A stretch of 64,000 nt of DNA from Durusdinium trenchii. Lineage: Eukaryota > Sar > Dinophyceae > Suessiales > Symbiodiniaceae. Location: positions 186,001-250,000 of the forward strand of contig CAXAMN010027506.1 in assembly GCA_963970005.1 (NCBI GenBank). Reading direction: 5' to 3'. The notes under the pieces are model-generated. The model made no database searches. It saw only the letters and a list, made by a program, of their open reading frames with translations, and was not told the DNA's origin. Shown here one piece after another: positions 32,009 to 41,345 of this stretch; position 1 is the first letter of the stretch, and each line of letters starts with the position of its first letter. The position numbers and the translations under genes were made by a program.

Positions 32009-32055
32009 AACACTTTGAGGTCAGTCACGGAAATGAGGTAATCCATAACATGATC
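32009..32055 (-). pseudogene. Broken LRR gene at the target, continuation
   Basis: The sense strand resumes DHVMDYLISVTDLKVFG through the duplicated target, matching gene B, then diverges. It is the other side of the same gene. Further down (31863-32008) similarity is lost and the copia insertion follows. Confidence 0.75.
32036..32055. repeat. Giant element target-site duplication, left copy
   Basis: Identical to 63464-63483 and directly followed by the T7 run that is the element's poly(A). The preceding base (G) also matches, so 20 or 21 bp were duplicated. Confidence 0.9.
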
Positions 32056-32090
32056 TTTTTTTCCACGAGTACGGACGCCGTGTGGGCATG
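32056..32090 (-). other. Giant element 3' end: poly(A) plus terminal stem-loop
   Basis: On the sense strand CCACACGGCGTCCGTACTCG then TGG precedes seven A. ACGG/CCGT (loop CGT) and CCAC/GTGG can pair. The copy ending at 20543 changes ACGG to ATGG, keeping the stem through a G-U pair. Such a 3' hairpin could be what the reverse transcriptase recognises (inference). Confidence 0.6.
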
Positions 32091-32854
32091 GTGCCCAGGT
32101 CATCGTTGAAGGGAGGGAAAGTCAGTCGGATGGTGGAGAAAATAACAAGGACCACAACAACAACCCAAAAACCACAAACAAAGGCCCACAGGCCGAGTCT
32201 CCACCATCATGTAGTCTTTCCTCTGTGCTAGGTGAAACCGGTGAGACAAGAAAGAGTGTCTAGAAGGGGGCCTGAATTAACGAACGAAGAGCATTTCGGC
32301 GCAGGTCTGCGCTTAAGCAAAGTCGCAAAAAGGCTTCAAAGGGACTTTACTTCACCTGTATGAGTGACCAGCGGCCACACCCCAGTGCGGCAAAATCATG
32401 GTCACGATGCAAGTCACCACTCCAAAACGGTGTATCGCAATGCTTCAACGTCGATTGCATCCCTGGCACATGGGGCGGCGTAGCTGCGCAGCATGCCGTG
32501 GAAAAGACTTTTCTTGTGGCACAACCCGTTCAACCGGTTGCACTTACAAGTCAAGTGGCATGCTACCAATCAAGAATCGTAAGCGGCGGCCATAATCGAC
32601 GAAAGCCTGCAGGAATTGCGCGAAGAGACCCCCCCCGAGGGGAGGTCAGTTCAGCACCGTTTGGCACCCACAGGTACCAAATAGCAAACAGAGTGGAGTG
32701 TCTTCTAGGTCTATGAAGCACTGCACCATTGCAAAAGGTAGTCGGCTGCATGCAAGGCCCGTGTGAAACAGGTGAAACAGGTGAAACTTTGGACAATCCT
32801 AGCATGGTATCTGTACTTCTTTATACAAAACTGGAAATGTCGGACTTCAACAAA

Positions 32855-32870
32855 GGGAACTAAGGTTCCC
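32855..32870 (+). repeat. TAAG-loop hairpin (stem GGGAAC)
   Basis: GGGAAC TAAG GTTCCC, a 6-bp perfect stem in the element's 3' untranslated part. Confidence 0.85.
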
Positions 32871-32919
32871 CCTGGGCGTCCGCCATTGCCACTCTCTACC
32901 ACCCGCCTGTTAGGAACGA

Positions 32920-32933
32920 AGAGCTAAGGCTCT
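32920..32933 (+). repeat. TAAG-loop hairpin (stem AGAGC)
   Basis: AGAGC TAAG GCTCT, 5 bp, non-coding. Confidence 0.8.
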
Positions 32934-33135
32934 CACTCCTATTGGCTCACTGCAGTCCGAATGGCAAAAAGAGGTTGTTTAGTGCTTACGTATCTTGCTT
33001 GCCGTACTCTGCCGTCAGTCAGCTTGTCCCCCTTTCCAGTCACAGGATTACCTAGCCTCGCCAAGGCGCGCGCCCAGACTCCTAACGAGTACCTACAATA
33101 CAGCGCTTGCTGCAGCCAAGAAAAAGGCCTTGTTT

Positions 33136-34383
33136 TCATCCGAGACCTGGGGCGTGCCCCATGTCCGGGATCATGTGCCGCCAAGGTGGCCATCGCATAG
33201 CAGGACAAATGGCGAAAGCATTCTCTTCTGCATAGACTCCTCGCCATTTATGCCTTCCTGGCATCTTGACAAGCCTACTAAGGACAGTGCAATCTAGGAA
33301 GGCCCTACTTCCTATGTACCTCAGCGAGGGTGGAATGGCAAGCTCCACGAGAGCTGCACAGTTCATGAAGGCTTTGACTCGGATTGTATGGAGAGTCATC
33401 GGCAGGAGGACTTCTCTGAGACTAGTGCAGTGCACAAAGGCGAATTCCGGAATTTCCTCAACTTGGGTGTTGCAAAGGTCTATACTCTTAAGCAGTCGGC
33501 AACTGTCGCATGCATGCGCTCCGAGAGTTACAAAATGCATTGGGAGAGCAAGTGCAGTGATTCCTGTGGAGCTGAAGCAGCCCGGCGTTAACTCCCTAAC
33601 CCTAGCTTGCAGTACTGACTCTCGGGGAGATGGAAACTCACTTAAGGTAACCTCAGCAAGATTGATACAACCTTAAAAGAGGTATTGCCCTAACTTGGCT
33701 TCGCTATTGAACACATTTGCAGCCCCTTCCGATGCATACACCCATTGCAAGGAACAACATTCCGCAAAGGCTTTATACCCAAAGTCTAGGCAACCCGGAG
33801 CCTCGACACTGTTTAGTAGCTTGCAATCGCGGAAGACATTATCGGAAATGCCTACCACTGTGGCAGGCAGTTTGACGATGCGGAGCTGCCGGCAGTTTTG
33901 CCAGGCCTCTGCCTCAATGAACCTGATACCTGACTCTACACTGGCATGTCTCAGGCGTGGAACCCCTGCAAAGGCCCCTTCTGGGACACTTCTCTCTGGG
34001 TTCATGGGGACATGAGCTGCGAGCGGAATGTGATGGATAGGGCAATTCTCAAGTTCTGCTTGAGATGGCAGGATAACACTGCAGTTCCGAAAAACGATAG
34101 TGTATTCCAAGCCTTGCTGTAGCTTGTCCCAGATTGGGTCCTCTAGGTAGGTCTGTGTGGCAGTTTGCAAAAAGTCAATGAGGCACCCAAAAACTTTGAG
34201 ATCAGTAACAGAAACAAGATAGTCCATAACCTGCTCTTCTAGATCTTCAAAGCGGTCAAACTTTGCAACACTGAGAGAGACCTGAAAAGTCTCTCCCGAA
34301 AGCGTAGTCAACAACAGGGAGTATTCCATGACCGGCTCCTTTTCAGGAGGGGTGCTAATCATGGATGAATCATCAAGTTCCAT
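33136..34383 (-). CDS. LRR gene B: BspA-type leucine-rich repeat protein with in-frame TAA
   Basis: ATG 34383 (MELDDSSMIS), the first ATG after the SL relic. The N-terminal domain (PVMEYSLLLTTLSGETFQVS, VMDYLVSVTDLKVFG) precedes BspA-type repeats (PEGAFAGVPRLRHASVE, ISDNVFRDCKLLNSVEA, GYKAFAECCSLQWV, EIPEFAFVHCTSLREV, IGSRAFLDCTVL). TAA at 33675-33673 interrupts a repeat: LGQYLF-stop-GC against LGKYAFESC in gene A, so the stop replaces a Glu codon. The same frame then runs to TGA at 33138-33136. This gene is the template for reading the broken gene at both target flanks. Confidence 0.8.
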
Positions 34384-34410
34384 GTGCGACAGGCTATTTG
34401 CAATGATTGT

Positions 34411-34429
34411 TTGAGCCAAAAGTATTTGG
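34411..34429 (-). other. Internal DinoSL relic upstream of LRR gene B
   Basis: The sense strand reads CCAAATACTTTTGGCTCAA; the last 11 bases are identical to the DinoSL. It is 27 bases upstream of ATG 34383. Confidence 0.75.
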
Positions 34430-34472
34430 GTCTGCACGTGGGCTGTTCCCAAGGCCTTAGATTCTGCAGACA

Positions 34473-34486
34473 GATGCTAAGGCACC
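34473..34486 (+). repeat. TAAG-loop hairpin with one mismatch (stem GATGC)
   Basis: GATGC TAAG GCACC, between LRR genes A and B. One A-C mismatch. The equivalent site in the older copy (63776-63789) is perfect, GGTGC/GCACC. The same 16-base string CAGATGCTAAGGCACC recurs at 56632-56647. Confidence 0.7.
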
Positions 34487-34496
34487 CACCTAAAGT

Positions 34497-35744
34497 CTAC
34501 CATGGGCCAGCATGATATTGGCAATATTCGTGGTTGAGTTCTTCGTCAAAAGCATCCGAATCAGGCCCCTCTGCAGGGAGCAGCTCCACCCGCTGGGGTT
34601 TTTCAAACTTGTCACACATGAAAAAAGCATTGTGCTCTGCTTGTACCCACTGTTCCATGTCACCCCAGTCCAGGGGGGTGAATCGTTGCAGCTGCTCACA
34701 CCCACAAAATGCACGGTTGCCTATATCCCTGAGCTCCGTCGGGATGACAACTTCTTGCAGTGCCACGCAATTTAGAAAGACTTCTTTGCCAATTAGCGTG
34801 AGTCTTGGCGGGAGCCATATGCTGTTTAAAGCGACACAGTGGGCAAATGTGGAAGAAGGGAGGGCTGTAATCTCTGTGTCCATGAGGTTGACCTCCACTA
34901 GGCTTTTACAATTCTCACAGGCACGCGGCCCGATATTGTGGAAGTCACTCGGCAGGCAGAGCTGTTCAATGCATGCGCCGCAGAACGCCCCTTCAGGCAA
35001 TCCTCTAGGTTTGTTAGTATGGTCCATGTCAAAGGTGATGGTGGCAAGTGTGAGGCAACTCTCGAAGGCATACTTACCTAGTTGTGCCCCTGGTGCAAGG
35101 ACACTGTTGTCCTCCGTTCCATGACTGGCCCCAACTCGACTGAGGGAGCAGCACTCTGCAAACACCCTTGGACCGTATCGGATACACCCCGGGGCGGCGA
35201 CCTCTCGCAGCACATAGCACCCTAGGAAAGCCCCTTCTGCCAGACTGATGACCGAGGGTGGGAGTTTGACAATTTGCAGTTGCTGACACGCCTGCCAAGC
35301 CGCAGCTCCTACATGTCTAATGCCAGTTGTCACTTCTACATGCCGGAGCGAAGGTGCAGCGTAAAATGCTCTGTCGGCAACGGCCCCCCTCGGGTTGGGC
35401 GGGACACGAACAGCTTTGGGGTAGCTCTCCTTGCCGTCATCCTGGAACTGCCAGATGGAATGCCCATCTACCATGCAGGGACGAACGACAATTTGGAGCT
35501 GCGGTCGTTGCAGGAGCACTGTGCGGAATGCCTCTGGCAGGGGTTGCTGCGTTTGAAGGTCGAGCAACTCCAGTTCACAGCCGAAGACATCTAAATCAGA
35601 GACTGTCGGCAGAAAGCAGAGAATGTCATCTTCAAGCTCTGCTACATCCTCATAGTGGGAGAGGTCTGTCTGCATTGCATATACCGTACCTGCTATGGTA
35701 ACCAACTCGAGGTTGATCTCATAACGGTCTTGGGGAGTCGGCAT
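34497..35744 (-). CDS. LRR gene A: BspA-type leucine-rich repeat protein
   Basis: ATG 35744 (MPTPQDRYEINLELVTI), 415 codons, stop TAG. After an 80-residue N-terminal domain (ELVTIAGTVYAMQTDLSHYE, LPTVSDLDVFGCEL) it has at least eight LRR_5/BspA-type repeats with the G-x-x-A-F-x-x-C core: VADRAFYAAPSLRHVEV, LAEGAFLGCYVLREV, GPRVFAECCSLSRV, GKYAFESCLTLATI, IGKEVFLNCVALQEV, IGNRAFCGCEQLQRF. Such repeats mediate protein binding. The tail is acidic (EGPDSDAFDEELN). It has a paralogue directly downstream (gene B) and another at the right window edge. It has no signal peptide. Confidence 0.85.
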   Translation of the reverse strand: MPTPQDRYEINLELVTIAGTVYAMQTDLSHYEDVAELEDDILCFLPTVSDLDVFGCELELLDLQTQQPLPEAFRTVLLQRPQLQIVVRPCMVDGHSIWQFQDDGKESYPKAVRVPPNPRGAVADRAFYAAPSLRHVEVTTGIRHVGAAAWQACQQLQIVKLPPSVISLAEGAFLGCYVLREVAAPGCIRYGPRVFAECCSLSRVGASHGTEDNSVLAPGAQLGKYAFESCLTLATITFDMDHTNKPRGLPEGAFCGACIEQLCLPSDFHNIGPRACENCKSLVEVNLMDTEITALPSSTFAHCVALNSIWLPPRLTLIGKEVFLNCVALQEVVIPTELRDIGNRAFCGCEQLQRFTPLDWGDMEQWVQAEHNAFFMCDKFEKPQRVELLPAEGPDSDAFDEELNHEYCQYHAGPW

Positions 35745-35784
35745 GGTCGCGTAGGCGGTAGCTCGAACGTGGTTACTATGCTTG

Positions 35785-35800
35785 CTTGAGCCAAATTACA
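35785..35800 (-). other. Internal DinoSL relic upstream of LRR gene A
   Basis: The sense strand reads TGTAATTTGGCTCAAG, 41 bases upstream of ATG 35744. The last 12 bases match the DinoSL 3' end except one missing T. Confidence 0.75.
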
Positions 35801-35859
35801 GAGACACCGAAGACATAACCTTTGCGAACCCTGTTATGACTATTAAGCTACAAGCAGGA

Positions 35860-35877
35860 GGGTGGCTAAGGCCACCC
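35860..35877 (+). repeat. TAAG-loop hairpin (stem GGGTGGC)
   Basis: GGGTGGC TAAG GCCACCC, 7 bp, between gene 8 and LRR gene A. Confidence 0.88.
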
Positions 35878-35945
35878 ACCTCCTGGAAGGGATCGAGCAA
35901 CTCGGAGACGGTTGCTGGCCGGGATGAGTCCCACTGCCAACTATC

Positions 35946-38900
35946 TTACTGCCACCAGCCATAGGACCACCCATAGGGCGAGGGCGATGGGGAGGGCCTA
36001 CTGTGCCAGGAAGACCACGCTGCCGACGAGGAGCTTCCCGATTCTGTCGGGGGGACCGTTCGGCGAGCTTTATTACCTGGGTCAGGGGCTTCTTGACTAT
36101 AGCCCATGTGGTCTCGAAGCGCCTGCTTGTGATCCTTGAGTTGAAGCCTGAAATTGGGGTTCCCCGTGAGCCATGCACAGAGCTGATCCCATCGTTCTTT
36201 AGTATAGAGTTGTGTGCCATATTGGTTGTATGGGCGATCTGCCATTTTCGGAGTGAGGGGATATCCCTTGTGGTAGTAGTCGTTGAGGACGCACTCAGGG
36301 ACTTTGGTCAGCATCAGGCGAGGAGACAGCAGGTGCCATCCTGTGCGGGCCATGGCAACACGTAGCCCAGAGGTCAGCCACTGAGCCACGATAGCACTTT
36401 CTGCTTCTATGCTCCCTTGCTCGAAGTTGCCAAGCGCCGTTGCTAATCGGGTATACCCTATGCCGAAGCGTCCATATCCCTTGGCAAAGGTGTAGTTGGG
36501 TTCAGCCATCATGTCCTCGTCCTCCGTGGCCTCTTCAGTGCCAACTTCTGGCGGTTCAGCAAGCCCCACTGGCACGGGGAGGGCAAGCTTAGGCGACCGT
36601 TCAGCTGACCCAGTAGTGTCAGAGGCAGAGTCTTCTTCTGCAGGCAGGTCTGCATTGGGGTGTTTGGCAGTAGTCAGGTCTCGCCACAAGGGGACTTCGA
36701 TACGCAACCTCAACTGCAGAAGGGAGGGAAACGAGAAAGCTTGTCCCAAAGACGGGTCAAGGGCGCCACTAAAGTAGGCTCTTTCTGCCCAGGACGTGTC
36801 CGGCATTCGGGGGTACCGGTCATAAACAATGTCCTTGGTGTGCACTCCCACCACAAGCAAGGGATTGTCCTCAGCATCTTCTTCTTTTGGCCGATATCCA
36901 TAACCCCCTTTCACTTCCGCAGGCGTGAAGCCCTGCTGTTCCATGGCTACGACCAGGTCAGACAGGATTTGTACTGGTAGATAGACGAAAAGGTCATTGG
37001 TGGGCAATGTCTGTTCCCCATGCTCCATTCCCCTAACAAAGGACATGAGGACAGTGCGCATAAAGGTGAGGGCATCAACATCTTTTTCCTTTGTCGTTTG
37101 TGATTTTCCTTCCTCTCCATTTGCTGGACCTGGACCCTGTTGTCTATGTTGATTATCAAAGGAACAGCACCTCGCAATGAAGGCCAGGAGACCATATTGC
37201 CAGAATCGGAGGTTTGCATAGAGGGCGAGCTGTTTGTGCGTGATGAAGGGACATGCTGGATGCCCACTCTTCACAAAAGCAAAGAGGTTGGATAGGGGAG
37301 CAGCAAAGGCTTCACTTATACGGAGGAGATCCCCTATGTAGTCCTGGTTGATTTCATCTGGAATGTCCACAAAGGAGGAGCCATGGAGTGCTTGTTCTGT
37401 CACCCTCCTCCAAAGGAACGTACGGACGAGGCGATTGATTTGCTTGCTGGAAATAGCAAGTCTCGCCATCGGCCATTCCCTAGGAAGGTCACTATAGGTC
37501 TGCAATGCAGGGAGCGGCACCCTTTGCCTGGCAGTTTTGCTGGCCGTTCGAGCCGCCTGTTGATAGTCGTATAGGACTTGCATGGCTCTCTGCTCGGATT
37601 CCAATTGGAGATCAGTGTCGGCCGTGCCTCCACGCTCTGTATTCTCTTGATCACCGGCAATGTCGATTTCAGTCATCTCATTTGGGCGCTCTTGCACAGA
37701 TTCAGGGCGGCCAGGTGGTGTCGTAGGATTCCTGCAAGCAGGAGCTACCGGATTTTGAGCATTCTGACTGGCCAAGTCTGCTAGTGTGGCCGGTGGTTGC
37801 TCATGTTCAGGAATGCTGCCGAGCGACTGCCTGGATGGTGGAGCAGGTGATTTTCGTAACTTCTTGGATTGAGCTCGCCCGGCACTGGCCTTGGACCCTG
37901 GTCTTCTTTTGATTGGGGACTCAGACGATTGTGATGTGGGGCTGCTACTCGGGGGGTCCACATCCTGTGGAGGCAGCACGCTCCCTGCATCATCTTCTGC
38001 GTCGAGCATGTCATCTCGCTCGGGAGATGCATCAGGAAAGGCCGGACAATTGCTAAGGCAATCACCCTCTTCTTCTGCAGAGGAGGTGCTAGCACCAGCA
38101 TCATCTGCCATGCGCTCATCGGCTTCCTCCGGGTGCTCTGTGCTCGGAATAGTGGGCGACTCAGAGGAGGAACTGTGGATTGAGACTGCTTCATTTGCGT
38201 CTTCCTCAGCCATATTCGCATCTGTTACCGCAAGGGAGGTCGGCGATTCTCCCTCTTGCACTGCTTGTTCCTCTTTGTTTGGGTCACGGTCGGAGATGGA
38301 GAGGACCTCAGGTGTCTGGTTTGGCCGAGGCCAGTAACAGCCATGCTCTAAAAGGCCTGGTTTCGGCGGAAGGACAAGGTCAGATTCAGGGGCATCGAGG
38401 ACTGGCTGCACTCTCCACGCGTCGTAGAAGTACACCCGGTGCAGTGCTTCAAAGGTGTAATCTTGCGCACTGCGCTGTTCACGTGTGCTTGGCGTTGGTT
38501 GATAGCGTAGGGAGCTTCCCACGCTACACCGTTGCCCTGGGCCAGAGCTGTTGTGGAGGAGTCTCCAACTTCCTGGTTGCTGCCCATCCGTGATGACTAG
38601 CCACTCAGGCTCGAGCGAAGCATCAGCTGCGTAACCATAGACAAGGTCATGCAAGACTGTACCACCCGGCAGGTAGGGTCCTTCTACGAGGCTGGTAATT
38701 TCCGCTTTGGTCAAGCACGTAATCGTGGCTAAGACGAGGCGTAAGCGCCTCACCTTGCCGTGATGGTGTTCTGCGAGACAGACCGGCAGAGGGCCGAGCC
38801 ACATTGGATGGGGCAGAAGCGCATGTTGGAAGAATGGCGTGGCTTGCGCAACCTGAGTGACTCGAAGGTCCAACGAGCCGAAGACGGTAGGCTCGTCGTT

Positions 38901-39043
38901 GCTGTCATAGGTATATATTGTTTGGACACCCGCTTGAGAGCTTTGGCCTCCAAGTGCATGAACACGCAAGGGAGGGAGCAGTGCTCAACCTCAACCAAGC
39001 GATACACTTGGCGCAGCCAGGGGCGCTCCCCTTTCCACACCAT
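35946..39043 (-). CDS. Gene 8: large unknown protein
   Basis: ATG 39043 (MVWKGERPWLRQVYRLVEVE) starts coding directly after insert B; a one-base shift near 38950 then leads into the 1007-codon frame (LGGQSSQAGVQTIYTYDSND). The first 230 residues look globular (YLPGGTVLHDLVYGY, RVYFYDAWRVQPV). Residues about 250-470 are acidic, Ser/Pro-rich and disordered with a basic cluster (KRRPGSKASAGRAQSKKLRK). The last 500 residues are helical and Trp/Tyr-rich (ANLRFWQYGLLAFIARC, RFGIGYTRLATALGNFEQG), ending SPYGWSYGWWQ before TAA. No family is recognised. A SWIM/replication role cannot be argued from this sequence. Confidence 0.7.
38049..38062 (+). repeat. TAAG-loop hairpin (stem ATTGC), coding
   Basis: ATTGC TAAG GCAAT inside gene 8 (sense codons give DCLSNC). 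Identical stem and loop at 44004-44017. Confidence 0.8.
38736..38751 (+). repeat. TAAG-loop hairpin (stem GAGGCG), coding
   Basis: GAGGCG TAAG CGCCTC inside gene 8. It is the only strong example closed by G-C instead of C-G, showing that the loop and not a CTAAGG word is what is constant. Confidence 0.85.
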
Positions 39044-39049
39044 GGGTCA

Positions 39050-39950
39050 CAGGATACCCAACAAGGACGAGTGGATCCACACACCAGGTGACGTGGAGAC
39101 CGAACCCATTCATTTCCACCCAGGAAGTACAGCGACAACCATACTACCCGAGAGGACGTGGAGACGGAACCCATTCATTTCACCCAAGATGTTCACCACT
39201 CAATCCTAAGGGAAATCCAACCCATGATGCCCCCATTGGTTCCCGGACTCCAGTTATCAAGTACCGGAGAAGACCATCCAAAAGAGGAGTGGATAGTCTT
39301 AGTCACCTTTTCAGTGACCCCAGTCCCAATGGAGCACAGCTCGGATCACCCGCAGGAGACCCTCACTGTGGCCAGACTGTACATTGAGCCCACTCTCAAA
39401 GGAGAGAGTGGACCGGTCGGTGACCCAGTCGTTAGCGATCCCATGCACCCCACGGGGTACACCTGTCTCACGACAGGACCCTAACACAGTTAGGGAGGAA
39501 CCGACGGTCTTGTCCACCGTGAGCTTGGCTACCCACGATGAATTTTGACCGTTAGCCAACGGGTTGCCCCGTTGACCCCTCCTCGAGACAAGTCCCCAAG
39601 TCTCTAAGAGGTTCACCGACCTTGCCTGTTCCCCCGGATCATCTTTGGTCGTGGCCGACCTAGACCCAAGGTGAGGTGAGACCCGTCGGTCCCGTACCAC
39701 GTGTGTACCGATCGAGACAACCAAGACACCAAGGATGTCCCGCACGATCACCCAACATCGATCCGCAAAGAAGGATGAGGGTGTGACCTGCGGGGCCACC
39801 CAACAGGTCAACACACGCCGACTAGGGAGTACCAAGGTACCGTGTACATTCACGGTTCGTTAGGGACGGGGGCCATAAGCAACTCCCCTGCGCTATACGC
39901 CCAGTTTAACGTCCCCCCGGACCCTCTCGGGTCCACCCCTCCCTGTTCTG
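39050..39950 (-). repeat. Insert B, paralogue of insert A
   Basis: About 0.9 kb between the helicase end and gene 8, homologous to insert A block by block (for example 39421-39443 with 40615-40637, and 39548-39559 with 40791-40802). It contains two copies of an ACCCATTCATTTC unit (39105-39118 and 39165-39178). No ORF is supportable. Confidence 0.7.
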
Positions 39951-40490
39951 CACATGCCTCTGACGGGCCCCAACCCGTCCGGGCTATGCAGGAGGGCGGC
40001 TAAGACTTGCAGGGCCCCAGGCATTCCTTGCGTGTTCAATGGGCATGCTAAGATGGTAAGATCAGTGGCTCGGCTGTATGCCACGTTCGCTCGTGTGAAG
40101 CACTCCTGGTCGTAGTCTAAGTGGCGTCCTTCACCACTAAGGAATGTTGACACACCGTGAATGACGATGCAATGCTTGGCTGTGGCGCCTGCCACCTTGA
40201 CTGCAGTCTCTGCATTCGCCTTCTTGTCGGCAATGGAGAAATAATTGCGTAGGTTCGTGGCCCCTTCTCGAGTGGTTGTAAGGGCCAAGATGTCTTCCGT
40301 GTCAGAGCCTGCTTTGGCGAGTTGGTCCTCAAGGTGTTGGTACACTCTTCGCTTGGTACCTTTGGGCTCCCTCTTGGGGCGCACCCTGGGGCGGTACCCT
40401 TTCCACCACAAAGGACCGACAAGCAGTGGTAAGCCACAACCTGCGTCCAATGTGGCCTGCAGAGGTTCCCACGTGAGGAATTTCGGTTCT
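39950..40490 (-). CDS. Gene 7 (second part): SF1 helicase motifs IV-VI
   Basis: The sense frame reads TLDAGCGLPLLVGPLWWKG, ILALTTTREGATNLRNYF (motif IV region), CIVIHGVSTFLSGEG (motif V) and ANVAYSRATDLTILACP (motif VI with the arginine finger, S-R-A as in UvrD_C_2). It has no start codon, and an acceptor-like CTCTGCAG lies at its upstream end, so it is best read as the downstream exon of the helicase. Its far end enters the second insert near 39950. Confidence 0.75.
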
Positions 40491-40499
40491 TGACCTTAT

Positions 40500-41345
40500 A
40501 TCCTCCCCCTTTCGGGGTGTGGTCCCCCTGCAGCCCAGCTCGATCCTTGGTGTAGGATCTAACTGGGGCCTGACTGTACATTAAGCCGAGGTAGCCAGAA
40601 CCTCGACCGCTGGGTGACCCAGTCGATAGCGATCCCACCCCACCTATGACCCCCAAACCCGAAGGAATGGGAAGAGACAGGTGGAGGTCCAGGTTACCCC
40701 GGACACCGTGACTACTGGAAGACTGGCATTCGTCACGGAGGAACCGATGGTCTGATCCGTGTGGAGCTTGGCTACCCTCACACGAACTTTGACCGTTAGC
40801 CAGGACACAACAAAGACCAGAAGTCGACCCCCAGGGACGTGGAAGGGAATCACTACACCAATCTCGAAAAAGAAAGGTGAAGATCATCCAGACCATTCAT
40901 TTCCCTGGGCGGTGATGAGGAGGACGTGGAGAGGAGTCACGGAACCAACCCCAGAAGAGAAGGAACCGATCATCCAAACCATTCATTTCCAACCACACCA
41001 CCAAGTCAACAACCAATCAATGAAGTGTACCTGACCCCCCTTAGCAGAGACTCCAGGAGAACGCCGGAAGAGTCTCCACGCAGGGGTTCACCCAACTTGC
41101 CTGACCATCCAATGGGACAGCCACAAGGGCCCGTGTCCCAAGGAGTGGATGGCGCTGTGGCCCGTCGACCACGCAGCACCAGTTGACACATCCAAGTCAC
41201 CAAGGACAGCATCAACTGGCCGGCTAGGGAGTGCGACGTAACCATGTCCATTCATGGTTCCAGGTCAGTGGATCTTAAGACAAACTTAAATAACCACAGT
41301 CCTCCCCACCAACCTTGGGACCCTCGCGGGTCCACGCTCCCTCTT
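40500..41345 (-). repeat. Insert A splitting the helicase, intron- or introner-like
   Basis: About 0.85 kb without coding continuity between helicase motifs III and IV. It shares with insert B, in the same order and orientation: GGACCCTCGCGGGTCCAC, TGACCCAGTCG.TAGCGATCC, GAGCTTGGCTACCC, GACCGTTAGCCA and CCATTCATTTCC. It contains no TAAG hairpins. Removal would rejoin the helicase. Splice sites are not certain (a CTGCAG acceptor is plausible, the donor unclear). Confidence 0.7.

Larger units (their letters stand above)
32091..33135 (-). other. 3' untranslated part of the giant element
   Basis: About 1 kb between LRR gene B and the poly(A). No gene can be supported on either strand. It holds two TAAG hairpins (32855-32870 and 32920-32933) and a GTGAAACAG tandem (about 32763-32790) that also appears near 20900. 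Confidence 0.7.

Noticed and set aside
35946..39043. Signal-peptide or membrane role for gene 8
   Set aside because: No hydrophobic N-terminus or membrane helix is visible.
40117..40896. A 259-codon minus-strand open frame across insert A
   Set aside because: It runs through the repeated insert and then through the helicase exon in the wrong frame; the composition is not protein-like.
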